64,000 nt of DNA from Bog-756 sp963841885 (GCA_963841885.1 CAWJEK010000018.1:62001-126000); one strand, 5' to 3'. Positions 17,577 through 27,029 are shown, numbered from the stretch's first letter. Numbers and translations are program-made. The notes: generated by a model from the sequence alone, not told the origin.

Positions 17577-18732
17577 TCACGACCCGACCCCGACCAGGGC
17601 CCGGGAGTAGAGGTCCACGTAGCGTCCGGCGAGGGAGGCCATCGACCATCCGGCGGCCCGCTCGGCCCCGGCCTCCAGCCACCCCGCCCGCCCCGTCGCC
17701 GCGCACGCCAGGCGGCCGTCGAGCACGCCGGTCAGGGCGCCGGCCAGGGCGTCGGGATCCCCCGGGGCGACCAGCACCGCCCGGCCGCCGGCCGCCTGGC
17801 GGTACCCGTCGATGTCGCTGGCCACCACCACGGTGCGGGCGGCCATGGCCTCGAGGAGCACCAACCCGAACGACTCACCCGCGAGGGAGGGCGCGGCCAA
17901 CACGTCGGCCGCCACCAACCGCCGGTCCTTCTCCGACTCGCCGACGACCCCGAGCCACTCCACCGTCGCCGACCCGGGGTACCGCGCCCGGAGCGACTCC
18001 GTCGCCGGTCCGTCGCCGGCCACCCACAGCACCGGCGCCGACGCCGTCCGCGGCGTGGGCGGCCACGACCGTCGGCCAGGCCTCGAGCAGGACCGACAGT
18101 CCCTTTCGCTCCTCGTGGCGACCCAGGAACAACACGGTCGGGCCCCGGGTGGGCCAGGGCTCGATCCCGTCCGGCCGGTCGACCTCGATGCCGTTGTAGA
18201 GCACCTCGAACTGCCCACCGAGCGCAGAGCTGGCGGTGGCCGCCGCCGCCTCGGACACCGCGCATCGGATGGTCAGCCGCCGGGCGAGCGGCCGGGCCAG
18301 CGGGGCGAGTGCCGAATAGAGGATGCTCGCCCCGCTCCGGTGGAAGGTGCCGACCATCGGCGGGACGTCCCGGGCCGTCAACAGGGCATAGGGCAGCCCG
18401 GGCGCGAACGGCTCGTGGACGTGCACGACATCGACGTCCCGGGCCCGCAGCGCCTCGAGGGCCCGACGGGCCGAACGCGGCGACAGGGCGACGGGTGCCA
18501 CCGACCCGTTGGCCGGTAGGGAGGTCGAGCGACCGGCGTCCACGAAAGCGACGCCGCGCGGTTCGTCCTCTTCCCGGTCGACCGGTGCGCACACGGTGAC
18601 CTCGTGGCCGAGGCCGGTCAGGCTACGGGCGAGGCCGAGCACCTGGCTCTGGACCCCGCCGGGTCGCGACAGGCTGTAGGGGCACACCAGGGCGACGCGT
18701 AGCCCCCCGCCGGCCGGGGCGCGGTCGGACAC
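17577..18732 (-). CDS. pimA: PimA-like phosphatidylinositol mannosyltransferase (GT4), frameshifted
   Basis: Transfers mannose from GDP-mannose to phosphatidylinositol at the inner face of the membrane. The N-terminal half shows CPYSLSRPGGVQSQVLGLA and DVVHVHEPFAPGLP. The C-terminal half shows ESFGLVLLEAMA, the GT4 E-x7-E nucleotide-sugar motif. The halves are in different frames, meeting near 18050. The 1156-nt span is 385 codons plus one base, so one extra base explains it. The assignment to PimA rests on context (pgsA-patA-pimA order as in mycobacteria) plus the GT4 motifs. It starts with GTG 7 nt after the GGDEF gene. Confidence 0.82.
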
Positions 18733-18739
18733 CCCCGGT

Positions 18740-20815
18740 TCAGTCCGTCATGGGCCGACGCTGCCGGCGCCGACTCCACTTGACCCCGTACATGGCGTCG
18801 TCGGCCAGGCTGAGCAGCTTCGAGGGATCCGTGTCCGGGTCGTCCACGAAGACGCCTCCGACCGACGCCTCGGCCACCAGCGTCCGACCGTCGATCCGGT
18901 AGGGACGGGACAGGGCGGACGAGATGCGGTGCGAGATGGCCAGCATCTCCTCCTCGCCGCTCTCGATTCCGCACACCACCACGAACTCGTCGCCCCCGAG
19001 GCGCGCCACCGTGTCGGTCGGTCGGACGATGGCCGAGAGTCGGCGGGCCACGGCCACCAGGAGATCGTCCCCGACATCGTGGCCGAACTCGTCGTTGACC
19101 TCCTTGAAGTTGTCGAGATCGAGGAGGTAGACGGCCACCCCGGGGTGCTCGGGCACCACCCGGTCGGAGTCCGCGGGACCGGGCGTCCGCTTCCCCGACG
19201 GTATCGACGCAGAGTCGCCGAGGGCGTCGACGGCCTCGCGCATGCGGGTGGCCAGCAGCGTCCGGTTGGCGAGGCCGGTGAGGGGGTCGTGATGGGCGAG
19301 GTCGGCCAGGCGCTCCTCGTAGCGCTTCTGCTCGGTCACGTCGTGCATGGCCACGACGGCGCCGAGCTTCCAGCCGTCGTCGTCGACCAGGGCCTGCCCG
19401 TTGACGCTCACCTTGCGCTGCTCACCGTCCGGCGGGACCAGGATGATCTCGGCGTTGCGCAGCCGTTCTCCGGACATGGCCCGCAGCAGCGGGTTGTCCT
19501 CCGGCTCCATCGGCGAGCCGTCGGCGTGGCGCAACATGCGGCTGCTCGGGACGCGTCCGATCGGCTCGACGTCCCCGGCGAGACCGTGCAGTCGCCGCGC
19601 CGCCGGGTTGAAGATCGTCATCCGGCCCTGGGCGTCGCAGGCCACGATGCCCTCGTCGAGCGTGTCGAGCAGCACGCGGAGGAACTCCTCCTCCTGGCGG
19701 AGGGCGTACGCCGACCGCTTGACGTCGGTCACGTCGGTGAAGGTCCCCACCACCCCCGTCAGCCGACCGTCCGCACCGAGGACGGCCTGGGCACCCACCC
19801 GGACCCACCGGGCCGGCGCATCACCCCGGCGGTAGCCGACCACGGTGGCGTGCACCCGCCGGCCCCGGCGCAGGGCCACGAGCACCGGATGGTCCTCGAT
19901 CGGGAGTTCGGCACCGGACTCGTCGAACAACTCGACGCGGTAGTCACGGGCCGAGCCCAGGAGCTCGTCGAACGGCCGTCCCAGCGTCCGGATCCGGGGC
20001 GAGAAGAACATGATCTCGAACGCCTCGTTGATCCGCACCACGGTGCCGTCGGCGTCCACCATGACCACCCCGTCGGCCAGCGACTCGATCAGGGCGTTCT
20101 GACGCCGGTCGACGGCGTGGACCCGGGACTCCTGGCGCTTCCGCTCGGTGACGTCCCGGAGGGTGACCAGGATGCCGCCCATCGGACCGTCGAGCTGGTT
20201 GGAGGCCTGCAGCTCGAGATCGAGCTCGTGGCCGTCGGCGTGCCGGCAACGGACCTCCGACGAGACGGACAGGCGGCGGCGGGCGACCAGGTCGGCGAAG
20301 AGGGCCTGCACGATCGGCTCACTCTCCGGATCGAAGAGGCGGAGGGCGTCCAGGCCGATCGAGTCGCTCACGTCGAACCCCAGGAGGCGCTCCGCGGAGG
20401 CGCTGACGAAGACGAGCCGTCCCTCGGCGGAGACCACGGCGACCACATCGATCTCGTGGGGCTCCACGACCCGGAACGTCGGTCCGGAGGCGAAGGGCAG
20501 GCCGAGTTGGCCGGCCTCGAGGTCCCCCCGGTCCGGGGAATCGAGCCCGAGCACGGCGTCGACGGCATCCTCCGACGGATCGGCGGACCGATCGTCGGGG
20601 ACCTCGAACCAGGTGTGGCCGTTGGCGGAACCGTTGACGTGACCGTTGCCGTTGGTGGCGCCGAGGTCGTCGGTCGTTCCGTTGGCCGCCGCGGGGGGAC
20701 CGTCGACCAGCTCCGGCACCTCGACCGGCGGTTCGGCCGTCTCGACCCCGTCGTCGCGGGCGACCCCCGTCCGGCCGTGGCGCCGACCCCGGAGGCTCCG
20801 GTCCCTCCAACTCAT
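18740..20815 (-). CDS. Multi-PAS diguanylate cyclase
   Basis: Probably makes the second messenger cyclic di-GMP. The 691-residue protein has a disordered N-terminal 100 residues, three PAS-type sensor domains (about 105-245, 250-380 and 385-510; each followed by a DVTERK, DVTDVK or DVTEQK linker) and a GGDEF domain. The active-site RLGGDEF is intact, and the RPTD motif exactly five residues upstream is the product-inhibition I-site. No transmembrane segment is seen. Its ATG overlaps the patA stop by 4 nt and pimA follows after 7 nt, so it is embedded in the phosphatidylinositol mannoside operon. The ligand of the PAS domains is unknown. Confidence 0.9.
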   Translation of the reverse strand: MSWRDRSLRGRRHGRTGVARDDGVETAEPPVEVPELVDGPPAAANGTTDDLGATNGNGHVNGSANGHTWFEVPDDRSADPSEDAVDAVLGLDSPDRGDLEAGQLGLPFASGPTFRVVEPHEIDVVAVVSAEGRLVFVSASAERLLGFDVSDSIGLDALRLFDPESEPIVQALFADLVARRRLSVSSEVRCRHADGHELDLELQASNQLDGPMGGILVTLRDVTERKRQESRVHAVDRRQNALIESLADGVVMVDADGTVVRINEAFEIMFFSPRIRTLGRPFDELLGSARDYRVELFDESGAELPIEDHPVLVALRRGRRVHATVVGYRRGDAPARWVRVGAQAVLGADGRLTGVVGTFTDVTDVKRSAYALRQEEEFLRVLLDTLDEGIVACDAQGRMTIFNPAARRLHGLAGDVEPIGRVPSSRMLRHADGSPMEPEDNPLLRAMSGERLRNAEIILVPPDGEQRKVSVNGQALVDDDGWKLGAVVAMHDVTEQKRYEERLADLAHHDPLTGLANRTLLATRMREAVDALGDSASIPSGKRTPGPADSDRVVPEHPGVAVYLLDLDNFKEVNDEFGHDVGDDLLVAVARRLSAIVRPTDTVARLGGDEFVVVCGIESGEEEMLAISHRISSALSRPYRIDGRTLVAEASVGGVFVDDPDTDPSKLLSLADDAMYGVKWSRRRQRRPMTD

Positions 20816-21717
20816 GCCGCCATCTCCACGGCGGGTCGGTCGGCGAGCCACAGGGGCTGGAAGACGTGCCACTGCTCGGGAGCTCGTCGGATGAGGCCTT
20901 CGAGGCGGGTGGCGATCTCCTGGGTGAGTCGCGACACGTCGGCTCGTAGGGAGCCGGTCCGGGTCGTGTCGATCGGCGCCTCGACCAGGGCCCGGTGGTC
21001 CCGCCCGGGCCCGCTGTAGACGGCTCCGGTGCACAGCCTCGCCCCGGTGCGCAGGGCCAGGGTGGCCGGGCCGCCCGGCATGGTCGTGCGCTCCCCGAAG
21101 AACTCGACCTCGACTCCCGTCCCCTCGATGTCGCGGTCGCACAGCAGTCCGACGAGCCCGCCGGCGCGCAGGGTCGACAGGACGGCGCCTCCGGACTGGC
21201 TGCCGAGCGGGACGATCGTGAGCCCCATGGCCGCCCGCTGCTCGACGAAGTAGTCGAAGAGCGCGGCGGGCTCGAGACGCTCCGCCACCGAGGTCATCGG
21301 CAGGTCCTGGGTGGCCAGGAAGGCCCCGCCGTACTCCCAACTCCCGATATGGGGCAGGGCGAGGATGGTCCCCCGCCCGGCGGCCTTGCCCTCCTGGAGG
21401 TGGTGCAGGCCCTCGACGAAGAAGTTCTGGACGATCTCCTCGGATGACGTGCCGGGCAGACGGGCGCCCTCGACCCAGTAGCGGGCGTAGGCGCGGAACG
21501 ACCGGCGGGCCCAGCTGTCGAGCAGGTCGGCGTCGCCGGGGCCGGCATCGAGCACCCGCGCCAGGTTGGCCTTCACCATGGCCCGGTGGTCGTGCCGCAG
21601 GCGGTAGAGGACGTCGCCCACGATGTTGCCCAGTCCGAGTGCGACCGGTTCCGGCAGCGCGGCGATGCAGCTCCCGAGGGTCGTGTACGTACGGAAGACC
21701 ACCTGCCCCGTGTCCAT
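20812..21717 (-). CDS. patA: PatA-like lysophospholipid-type acyltransferase of the PIM locus
   Basis: Belongs to the LpxL/HtrB-type acyltransferase family. In mycobacteria the gene in this position acylates phosphatidylinositol mannosides. The 301-residue protein contains the catalytic HX4E motif in ALPHIGSWEYGG and the GLLCDRDIEGTGVEVEFFGERTTMPGGPATLALRTGA segment. The N-terminal hydrophobic stretch (TYTTLGSCIAALPEPVALGLGNIVGDVLYRL) likely anchors it to the membrane. It lies 30 nt downstream of pgsA. Substrate assignment is from context. Confidence 0.88.
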   Translation of the reverse strand: MDTGQVVFRTYTTLGSCIAALPEPVALGLGNIVGDVLYRLRHDHRAMVKANLARVLDAGPGDADLLDSWARRSFRAYARYWVEGARLPGTSSEEIVQNFFVEGLHHLQEGKAAGRGTILALPHIGSWEYGGAFLATQDLPMTSVAERLEPAALFDYFVEQRAAMGLTIVPLGSQSGGAVLSTLRAGGLVGLLCDRDIEGTGVEVEFFGERTTMPGGPATLALRTGARLCTGAVYSGPGRDHRALVEAPIDTTRTGSLRADVSRLTQEIATRLEGLIRRAPEQWHVFQPLWLADRPAVEMAA

Positions 21718-21747
21718 GGTGTTCAGCTCGGGCCGGGGCGCGACTGC

Positions 21748-22539
21748 TCAGCCATGGCGGCGACCGGCCCGCGGGCGGGTGCCGGAACGTGCCTGTCGGG
21801 CCCTCCAGGTCCGGCCGGACCGACTGGACAGCTCACCTTGGCGACGTGCCCTCCAGCGCGAGGCGGAAGCCGAGGTGGTGCGGCGCGACATGCGCGCCGT
21901 GGCCCGCGCCTCGGTCCGGGTGCGGCTACGGCGTTCACGGCGGGCGACCGCCGCGGGCGGGGCCTCGGCCAGGCGCCAGACCTTGACGAAGCGACCGATG
22001 GCGGTGGCCGAGGTCAGCACCAGCATCACCCACAACACCGGGACCAGGAAGGCGGCCGACAGGAAGGCGATGCCGAGGAGGATCATGCGCTCGGCGCGCT
22101 CCATCAGGCCACCCTTGGCCGAGATGCCGAGCGACTCGGCCTTGGCCCGCTGGTAGGAGACGAGCGTGGTCACCGCCAGAACCGCGAAGGGCAGCAGGAC
22201 GAGGTGTCCGGGATGGCTCGACACCAGGTACCAGGCGATGCCGCCGAGGATGAGCGCGTCGGCCACGCGGTCGGTGACCGAGTCGAAGAAGGCGCCGCGC
22301 ACCGAAGACGTGCCGGACGCCTTCGCCACCGGTCCGTCCAGCAGGTCGTGCAGGCCGGTGATGATGAGGAACACCAGGGCCACCAGGAAGTGGCCGGTGG
22401 CGACGGACACGGCGGTGATGGCCGCCGACACGAGGCCGGTGGCCGTGAGCACGTCGGCGGAGATGCCGACCTGCTGCAGTCTGCGGCCCACGGGCCCGGT
22501 CCCCCGGTCCACCGTGTCGCGCCATCGTCCGTCGAACAT
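21748..22539 (-). CDS. pgsA: CDP-alcohol phosphatidyltransferase (phosphatidylinositol phosphate synthase type)
   Basis: Integral membrane enzyme joining CDP-diacylglycerol to an alcohol, by context inositol 1-phosphate. The 263-residue protein has the family motif in DLLDGPVAKASG followed by GAFFDSVTD, which keeps all four aspartates, but the usual AR is AK. Several transmembrane helices follow. The last 70 residues (from RREERRS-like arginine clusters) form a strongly basic, Ser/Arg-rich tail that is not part of the catalytic fold. The start has a GAGGAG ribosome site 6 nt upstream. The thrS-HIT-pgsA-patA-pimA order supports the PI role. Confidence 0.85.
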   Translation of the reverse strand: MFDGRWRDTVDRGTGPVGRRLQQVGISADVLTATGLVSAAITAVSVATGHFLVALVFLIITGLHDLLDGPVAKASGTSSVRGAFFDSVTDRVADALILGGIAWYLVSSHPGHLVLLPFAVLAVTTLVSYQRAKAESLGISAKGGLMERAERMILLGIAFLSAAFLVPVLWVMLVLTSATAIGRFVKVWRLAEAPPAAVARRERRSRTRTEARATARMSRRTTSASASRWRARRQGELSSRSGRTWRARQARSGTRPRAGRRHG

Positions 22540-22560
22540 CCACGCTCCTCTGGAAGGTCC

Positions 22561-22589
22561 CCTCCAGCGTACCACCTGCTAACTGGAGG
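22561..22589. repeat. Inverted repeat upstream of pgsA
   Basis: CCTCCAG and CTGGAGG arms of 7 bp are separated by 15 nt, ending about 20 nt upstream of pgsA. The role is unknown; an operator or transcript hairpin is possible. Confidence 0.35.
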
Positions 22590-22646
22590 CAGCGGGCTCA
22601 CTTCTCGGGGCAAAACGCCTGTTCATCTGGGGTGTCGCCGGCCCGA

Positions 22647-23099
22647 TCAGAGCCGCAGGGGCCGGATGGGCGCCATGACCAGCGACGGGTCCGACCTCCA
22701 GTCGACCCCCGGCACGTCGATGTACAGCTCGAGTTCGTTGCCGTCGGGGTCGAGGATGTAGAGGCTGTGCGTGACCGTGTGGTCACTCGCGCCCACGATC
22801 GTCACGCCGGCTTCCACGAGGCGCTCCTGCGCCTCGCGCAATTCGTCGTCGGAGTCCCCCACCTTGAGGCCGACGTGGTACAGCCCGAGGCGACGACCCC
22901 GTCCCACCGGAGCGGCCCCGGGTCCGACCTCGATGAGCAGGAGCTCGTGGTGCGTCCGTCCCGAGGTGAACGCTGCCGCCGGCACGCCCTCGATCCGGGG
23001 GAAGGCCGCCTCCCACCCCAGGACCTCCCCGTAGAACCGTACCGACCGCTCCAGGTCGGCCACGTAGAGCACGACGTGCCCGAGTTCTCTCACCTGCAT
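22647..23099 (-). CDS. Glyoxalase/VOC-family metalloprotein (extradiol-dioxygenase-like)
   Basis: A 150-residue single-domain vicinal-oxygen-chelate protein with two beta-alpha-beta-beta-beta modules. Candidate metal ligands are His in LGHVVLYVADLERSVRFY, His in LYHVGLKVGDSDDEL and Glu in PDGNELELYIDVPG. The TVTHSLYILDPDGNELELY stretch resembles catechol 2,3-dioxygenase-like and glyoxalase-like members. The substrate is unknown. A GGAGGAC ribosome site precedes the ATG. It is inserted between HIT and pgsA relative to the mycobacterial order. Confidence 0.85.
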   Translation of the reverse strand: MQVRELGHVVLYVADLERSVRFYGEVLGWEAAFPRIEGVPAAAFTSGRTHHELLLIEVGPGAAPVGRGRRLGLYHVGLKVGDSDDELREAQERLVEAGVTIVGASDHTVTHSLYILDPDGNELELYIDVPGVDWRSDPSLVMAPIRPLRL

Positions 23100-23222
23100 G
23101 TGTCCTCCTCGCTCGGCCGTCGATCGGCCGTCCGTACTCCATGGGTCACGCCGGCCCTCCGGGTGTCCCCGTCATCGGCACCGGCTCCGGTCGTACCGTC
23201 AGCCCGAGTTGTCCACCCGGGG

Positions 23223-23756
23223 TCACCGCCCGGGCCACACCGCACTCAGGCGCTCCCAGCTCGACGCCAGCGTCTCGGGGAGCACCCGGGTGTCGGCCAC
23301 CGCGGTCATGAAGTTGGTGTCCCCCTTCCAGCGGGGGACGGCGTGCAGGTGGAGGTGGCGCGGGATGCCGGCGCCGGCGGCCTCCCCCAGGTTCGCCCCG
23401 AGGTTGACGCCCTCGGGTCGGTAGGCCGCCTCCTGGGCCGCCACGGCCCGTCGGGTCGCGGCCCAGAGCTCGTCGGACTCCTCCTCGGTCAGATCGTCCA
23501 GGGAGCGCACGTGACGGAGGGGAACCGCCATCAGGTGTCCGCTGGCGTACGGGTAGGCGTTCAGTACCACCATCACCGTCCCGCCGATCCACAGCACCCC
23601 GTTGTCCGGCGATGCCGGCCCGCTGGCCGCGATACGGCAGAACACGCAGGCCGACGGATCGTCCCCCGACGGATTGGGGGCGTCGTCGAGCGGACCGGCG
23701 ACGGCCCCCGAGACGTAGGCGTTTCGCCAGCCGGCCCACAGGTGGTCGAGAGTCAT
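23223..23756 (-). CDS. HIT-family hydrolase (Ap4A phosphorylase/hydrolase-like)
   Basis: A 177-residue nucleotide hydrolase or transferase. The histidine triad is HLHLHAVPRW near residue 140, and a CVFC pair with a preceding acidic region suggests the zinc-binding subset. Conserved VVLNAYPYASGHLMAVPLRHV is present. Its orthologue-by-position in mycobacteria lies next to thrS and pgsA, as here. It follows the thrS stop by 10 nt, so it is probably co-transcribed with thrS. The natural substrate is not known. Confidence 0.9.
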   Translation of the reverse strand: MTLDHLWAGWRNAYVSGAVAGPLDDAPNPSGDDPSACVFCRIAASGPASPDNGVLWIGGTVMVVLNAYPYASGHLMAVPLRHVRSLDDLTEEESDELWAATRRAVAAQEAAYRPEGVNLGANLGEAAGAGIPRHLHLHAVPRWKGDTNFMTAVADTRVLPETLASSWERLSAVWPGR

Positions 23757-23766
23757 CGGCCGACCG

Positions 23767-25767
23767 TCACGGAGTCGGCGATCCGGTCGCCGACTCGGGC
23801 AGCGTGCGTTCGGCGATCTCGTCGAGCAGGCGCGTCGTGAACTCGGCCACCGGGACATTCCGATCCGGTCGGTCACTCCCCCGCCGGTTGACGCCCACGG
23901 TGCCGGCGGACACGTCGTCGTCGCCCACCACCAGGATGTACGGGATCTTCAACAACTTGGCCCGGCGGATCCGGGCGCCCAGCGGCTCGGTGGCCGGGTC
24001 GACGTCCACGCGGACGCCGAGGCCGGCCAGACCGGACGCCACCTCGTCGGCATAGACCTGGTGGTCGTCGCGCACGCCGAGGACCCGGACCTGTTCGGGG
24101 GCGAGCCACGTGGGGAGCGCCCCGGCGTAGTGCTCGATCAGGATGGCGAAGAACCGCTCGATCGAGCCGAACAGCGCGCGGTGCAGCATGATCGGCCGGT
24201 GACGGCCGTTGTCGGCGCCGACGTACTCGAGGTCGAAGCGCTCGGGATGGTTGAAGTCGCACTGGATGGTGCTGAGCTGCCACGTCCGACCGATGGCGTC
24301 GCGCACGTCGATGTCGATCTTCGGGCCGTAGAAGGCGGCGTCGCCCTCCTTGATCTCGTAGGGCAGGCCGTGGCGGTCGAGGGCGAGGCGGAGGGCCTCG
24401 GTGGCCTTCTCCCAGATCTCGTCGCCGCCGACGTACTTCTCGGGGTCCTTGGTCGACAGGTTGGCGGTGAACTCGCTGAAGCCGAAGGCCCGCAGCACGC
24501 TCATCACGAAGTCGAGCAGCGACGCGATCTCGTCGCCGAGCTGTTCCTCGGTGCAGAAGATGTGACTGTCGTCCTGGGTGAACCCCCGGATGCGCATCAG
24601 GCCGTGCAACGTCCCGGCCCGCTCGTAGCGGTAGACGGTCCCGAGTTCGAACAGTCGCAGCGGGAGCTCGCGGTAGCTGCGCTGGCGACTGGCGAAGATC
24701 AGACAGTGCATGGGGCAGTTCATGGGCTTGGGGTAGTACGTCCCGTTGTCCATCTCCATGGGCGGGTACATGCCGTCCCGGTAGAACCCGAGGTGCCCCG
24801 ATGTCTCGAACAGGTGGGCGTTGGCCAGGTGCGGGGTGAACACGAACTCGTAGCCGCCGTCCTGGTGGCGCTGCCGGCTGTAGTCCTCCATGAGCTTGCG
24901 GACGATGCCGCCCTTCGGGTGCCACACCGCCAGACCCCCGCCCAGCTCGTGGGGGAAGCTGAACAGGTCGAGCTCCACCCCCAGCTTGCGGTGGTCGCGC
25001 TTCTCGGCCTCCTCCAGGCGGTGGAGATGGTCGGTCAGGGCCGCCTCGGACTCCCAGGCCGTCCCGTAGATCCGCTGCAGCTGCTGGCGCTTCTCGTCGC
25101 CCCGCCAGTAGGCGCCGGCCACCCGCATCAGCGCGAAGTGCCCGAGCGCGCTCGTGGACGGGACGTGCGGACCCCGACAGAGGTCGGTGAACGCCGGCGA
25201 GTTCCAGTAGGTGGACACGCCGTGCTCGCCCGCTCCCTCCGAGGCCGCGTCGACCTCGTCCTGACCGGCGCCCACCGCCTCGATGATCTCGCGCTTGAAG
25301 GGCTGGTCGCCGAAGAGCTCGAGGCCCTCCGCGATGGTGTGCTCATGGCGGACGAACGGTTGGTCCTCCGCCATGATGGCCCGCATCTCGGCACCGATGC
25401 GGTCGAGGTCCTCGTCGGTGAAGTGGGCACCCCCGGGGAGCTCGAAGTCGTAGTAGAAGCCGTCCTCGATCACCGGGCCGATGGCGAAGTGGGCACCGGG
25501 CCACAGCCGGAGCACGGCCTGGGCGAGCACGTGGGCCGTCGAGTGGCGGAGCACCTCCCGACCGAGGGGCGTGGCCGCGGTCACCACCGTCACTTCGGAG
25601 CCGTCGGGCAGCGCACGCGACAGGTCGACGGGCTGACCGTCGAAGGTGGCGGCCACCGCCGCCTTGGCCAACCGTGGACCGATCGACCGGGCGAACTCCA
25701 GCGCCGTCGTTCCGGCCTCGAACTCCTTGGTGCTGCCATCGGGGAGTCGGACCGTCACGGCTGCCAT
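23767..25767 (-). CDS. thrS: Threonyl-tRNA synthetase
   Basis: Charges tRNA-Thr. The 666-residue protein has all domains: N-terminal TGS (VTVRLPDGSTKEFEAGTTALEFA), the editing/SAD domain with HSTAHVLAQAV, the catalytic core with PMNCPMHCLIFASRQRSYRELPLR, RIRGFTQDDSHIFC and HRALFGSIERFFAILIEHY, and the anticodon domain. The ATG at 25767 has AAAGG upstream and was preferred to an in-frame GTG at 25782. No T-box-like leader is evident. Confidence 0.96.
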   Translation of the reverse strand: MAAVTVRLPDGSTKEFEAGTTALEFARSIGPRLAKAAVAATFDGQPVDLSRALPDGSEVTVVTAATPLGREVLRHSTAHVLAQAVLRLWPGAHFAIGPVIEDGFYYDFELPGGAHFTDEDLDRIGAEMRAIMAEDQPFVRHEHTIAEGLELFGDQPFKREIIEAVGAGQDEVDAASEGAGEHGVSTYWNSPAFTDLCRGPHVPSTSALGHFALMRVAGAYWRGDEKRQQLQRIYGTAWESEAALTDHLHRLEEAEKRDHRKLGVELDLFSFPHELGGGLAVWHPKGGIVRKLMEDYSRQRHQDGGYEFVFTPHLANAHLFETSGHLGFYRDGMYPPMEMDNGTYYPKPMNCPMHCLIFASRQRSYRELPLRLFELGTVYRYERAGTLHGLMRIRGFTQDDSHIFCTEEQLGDEIASLLDFVMSVLRAFGFSEFTANLSTKDPEKYVGGDEIWEKATEALRLALDRHGLPYEIKEGDAAFYGPKIDIDVRDAIGRTWQLSTIQCDFNHPERFDLEYVGADNGRHRPIMLHRALFGSIERFFAILIEHYAGALPTWLAPEQVRVLGVRDDHQVYADEVASGLAGLGVRVDVDPATEPLGARIRRAKLLKIPYILVVGDDDVSAGTVGVNRRGSDRPDRNVPVAEFTTRLLDEIAERTLPESATGSPTP

Positions 25768-25847
25768 GGGAATGCCTTTCACTGGGGCCCGCAGGCGGGC
25801 GGTCGGGGTGGGTCACCCGGGGGCGGATTCGACGCCCCGGTGCCGGA

Positions 25848-27029
25848 CTACAGGGTAATGCCCAGCAGTGCGGCCCCCCGGACCACCGGACGACCGGCCG
25901 CGGCCTCCTCGTCCAGGGCGGCCAACGCGGTGGGTGTGTCGAGGTCGTCGTCGAGCGCGGCCCGCACCCTCCACAGCCCGTCCTCGTCGGAGCCGAGCGA
26001 CCCGACGACCCCGTCGGCGTCCACCGGTTCCTCGACGTCCACCTCGTCGCCGTTCCGGGCCACCGCGCGCCACGCCGCCAGCCGGGCGGTGGCCCGGACC
26101 AGGTCGTGGTCGGACCACTGCCAGTCGAACCGGTAGTGGTGGGACAGCAGGGCCAGGCGGACGGCGGCCGGCTCCCACTCCTTCAGCAGCTCGCTGACGA
26201 AGACCAGGTTGCCGAGCGACTTCGACATCTTCGTGCCCTCGAGTCCGACCAGACCCACGTGCAGCCAGTGGCGCACGAACGGCACGCCGGTGGCGGCCTC
26301 CGACTGGGCCGTCTCGCACTCGTGGTGCGGGAAGACCAGGTCACGTCCACCGCCGTGCACGTCGATCGTCTCCCCCAACTCGCGCAGGACGAGTGCCGAG
26401 CACTCGATGTGCCATCCGGGCCGTCCCGGTCCCCAACGCGACTCCCAGGCCGGCTCGTCGGCCAGTGACGGCTGCCACAGCACGAAGTCGAGCGGATGAC
26501 GTTTGTTGGGGTCGTCGGGGTTCCCTCCGTGCTCGGCCGCCATGGCGAGCATCGTCGAATCGTCGAAGTGGCTGACCTCACCGAACCGGGGGAAGGTGGT
26601 CACGTCGAAGTAGACCGCCCCTCCGGCCTGGTAGGCGTTACCCGAGTCGAGGACGGCACCGATCAAGGTGAGGATCTCGGCGATGGCCGAGGTGGCACGC
26701 GGCTCGGCCCACGAGGGGATCAGCCCGAGGGCGGCCATGTCGTGGTCGAATCGGGCGATCTCCTCGGCGGCGAGGTCCAGATAGTGAACGCCCAGCTCGC
26801 GGGCCTTGCGCAGGATGTCGTCGTCGACGTCGGTGATGTTGCGCACACACCGGGTGTCGTGTCCGAGATCGCGCAGACGGCGCTGCAGGATGTCGAATGT
26901 CAGATACACCTGCGCGTGGCCCAGGTGGGCCGAGTCGTAGGGGGTGATCCCGCACGAGTAGAGGGTGACGAGTTCGCCCGGCTCGAAGGGGACGACCTCC
27001 TGACGGGCCGTGTCGTAGAGGTGGATCAT
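25848..27029 (-). CDS. mshC: MshC-like cysteine ligase of mycothiol synthesis (CysRS paralogue)
   Basis: Likely ligates cysteine to GlcN-inositol in mycothiol formation. The 393-residue protein is shorter than a cysteinyl-tRNA synthetase and begins LYSCGITPYDSAHLGHAQVYLTFDIL, where CGITPYD-HLGHA is typical of MshC rather than CGPTVYD-HIGNAR of CysRS. The zinc cysteine, WHIECSA, HHECE and the TKMSKSLGN loop are present. The C-terminal anticodon domain is short. A true CysRS cannot be fully excluded without phylogeny. It precedes thrS on the same strand. Confidence 0.78.
   Translation of the reverse strand: MIHLYDTARQEVVPFEPGELVTLYSCGITPYDSAHLGHAQVYLTFDILQRRLRDLGHDTRCVRNITDVDDDILRKARELGVHYLDLAAEEIARFDHDMAALGLIPSWAEPRATSAIAEILTLIGAVLDSGNAYQAGGAVYFDVTTFPRFGEVSHFDDSTMLAMAAEHGGNPDDPNKRHPLDFVLWQPSLADEPAWESRWGPGRPGWHIECSALVLRELGETIDVHGGGRDLVFPHHECETAQSEAATGVPFVRHWLHVGLVGLEGTKMSKSLGNLVFVSELLKEWEPAAVRLALLSHHYRFDWQWSDHDLVRATARLAAWRAVARNGDEVDVEEPVDADGVVGSLGSDEDGLWRVRAALDDDLDTPTALAALDEEAAAGRPVVRGAALLGITL

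Noticed and set aside
18929..21019. A 696-residue plus-strand open reading opposite the GGDEF gene
   Set aside because: It mirrors a gene with intact PAS and GGDEF motifs and shows no motif of its own.
25783..25847. T-box or other riboswitch around thrS
   Set aside because: The region upstream of the thrS start (beyond 25767) is only a short GC-rich gap to the preceding gene, with no room for a T-box leader.
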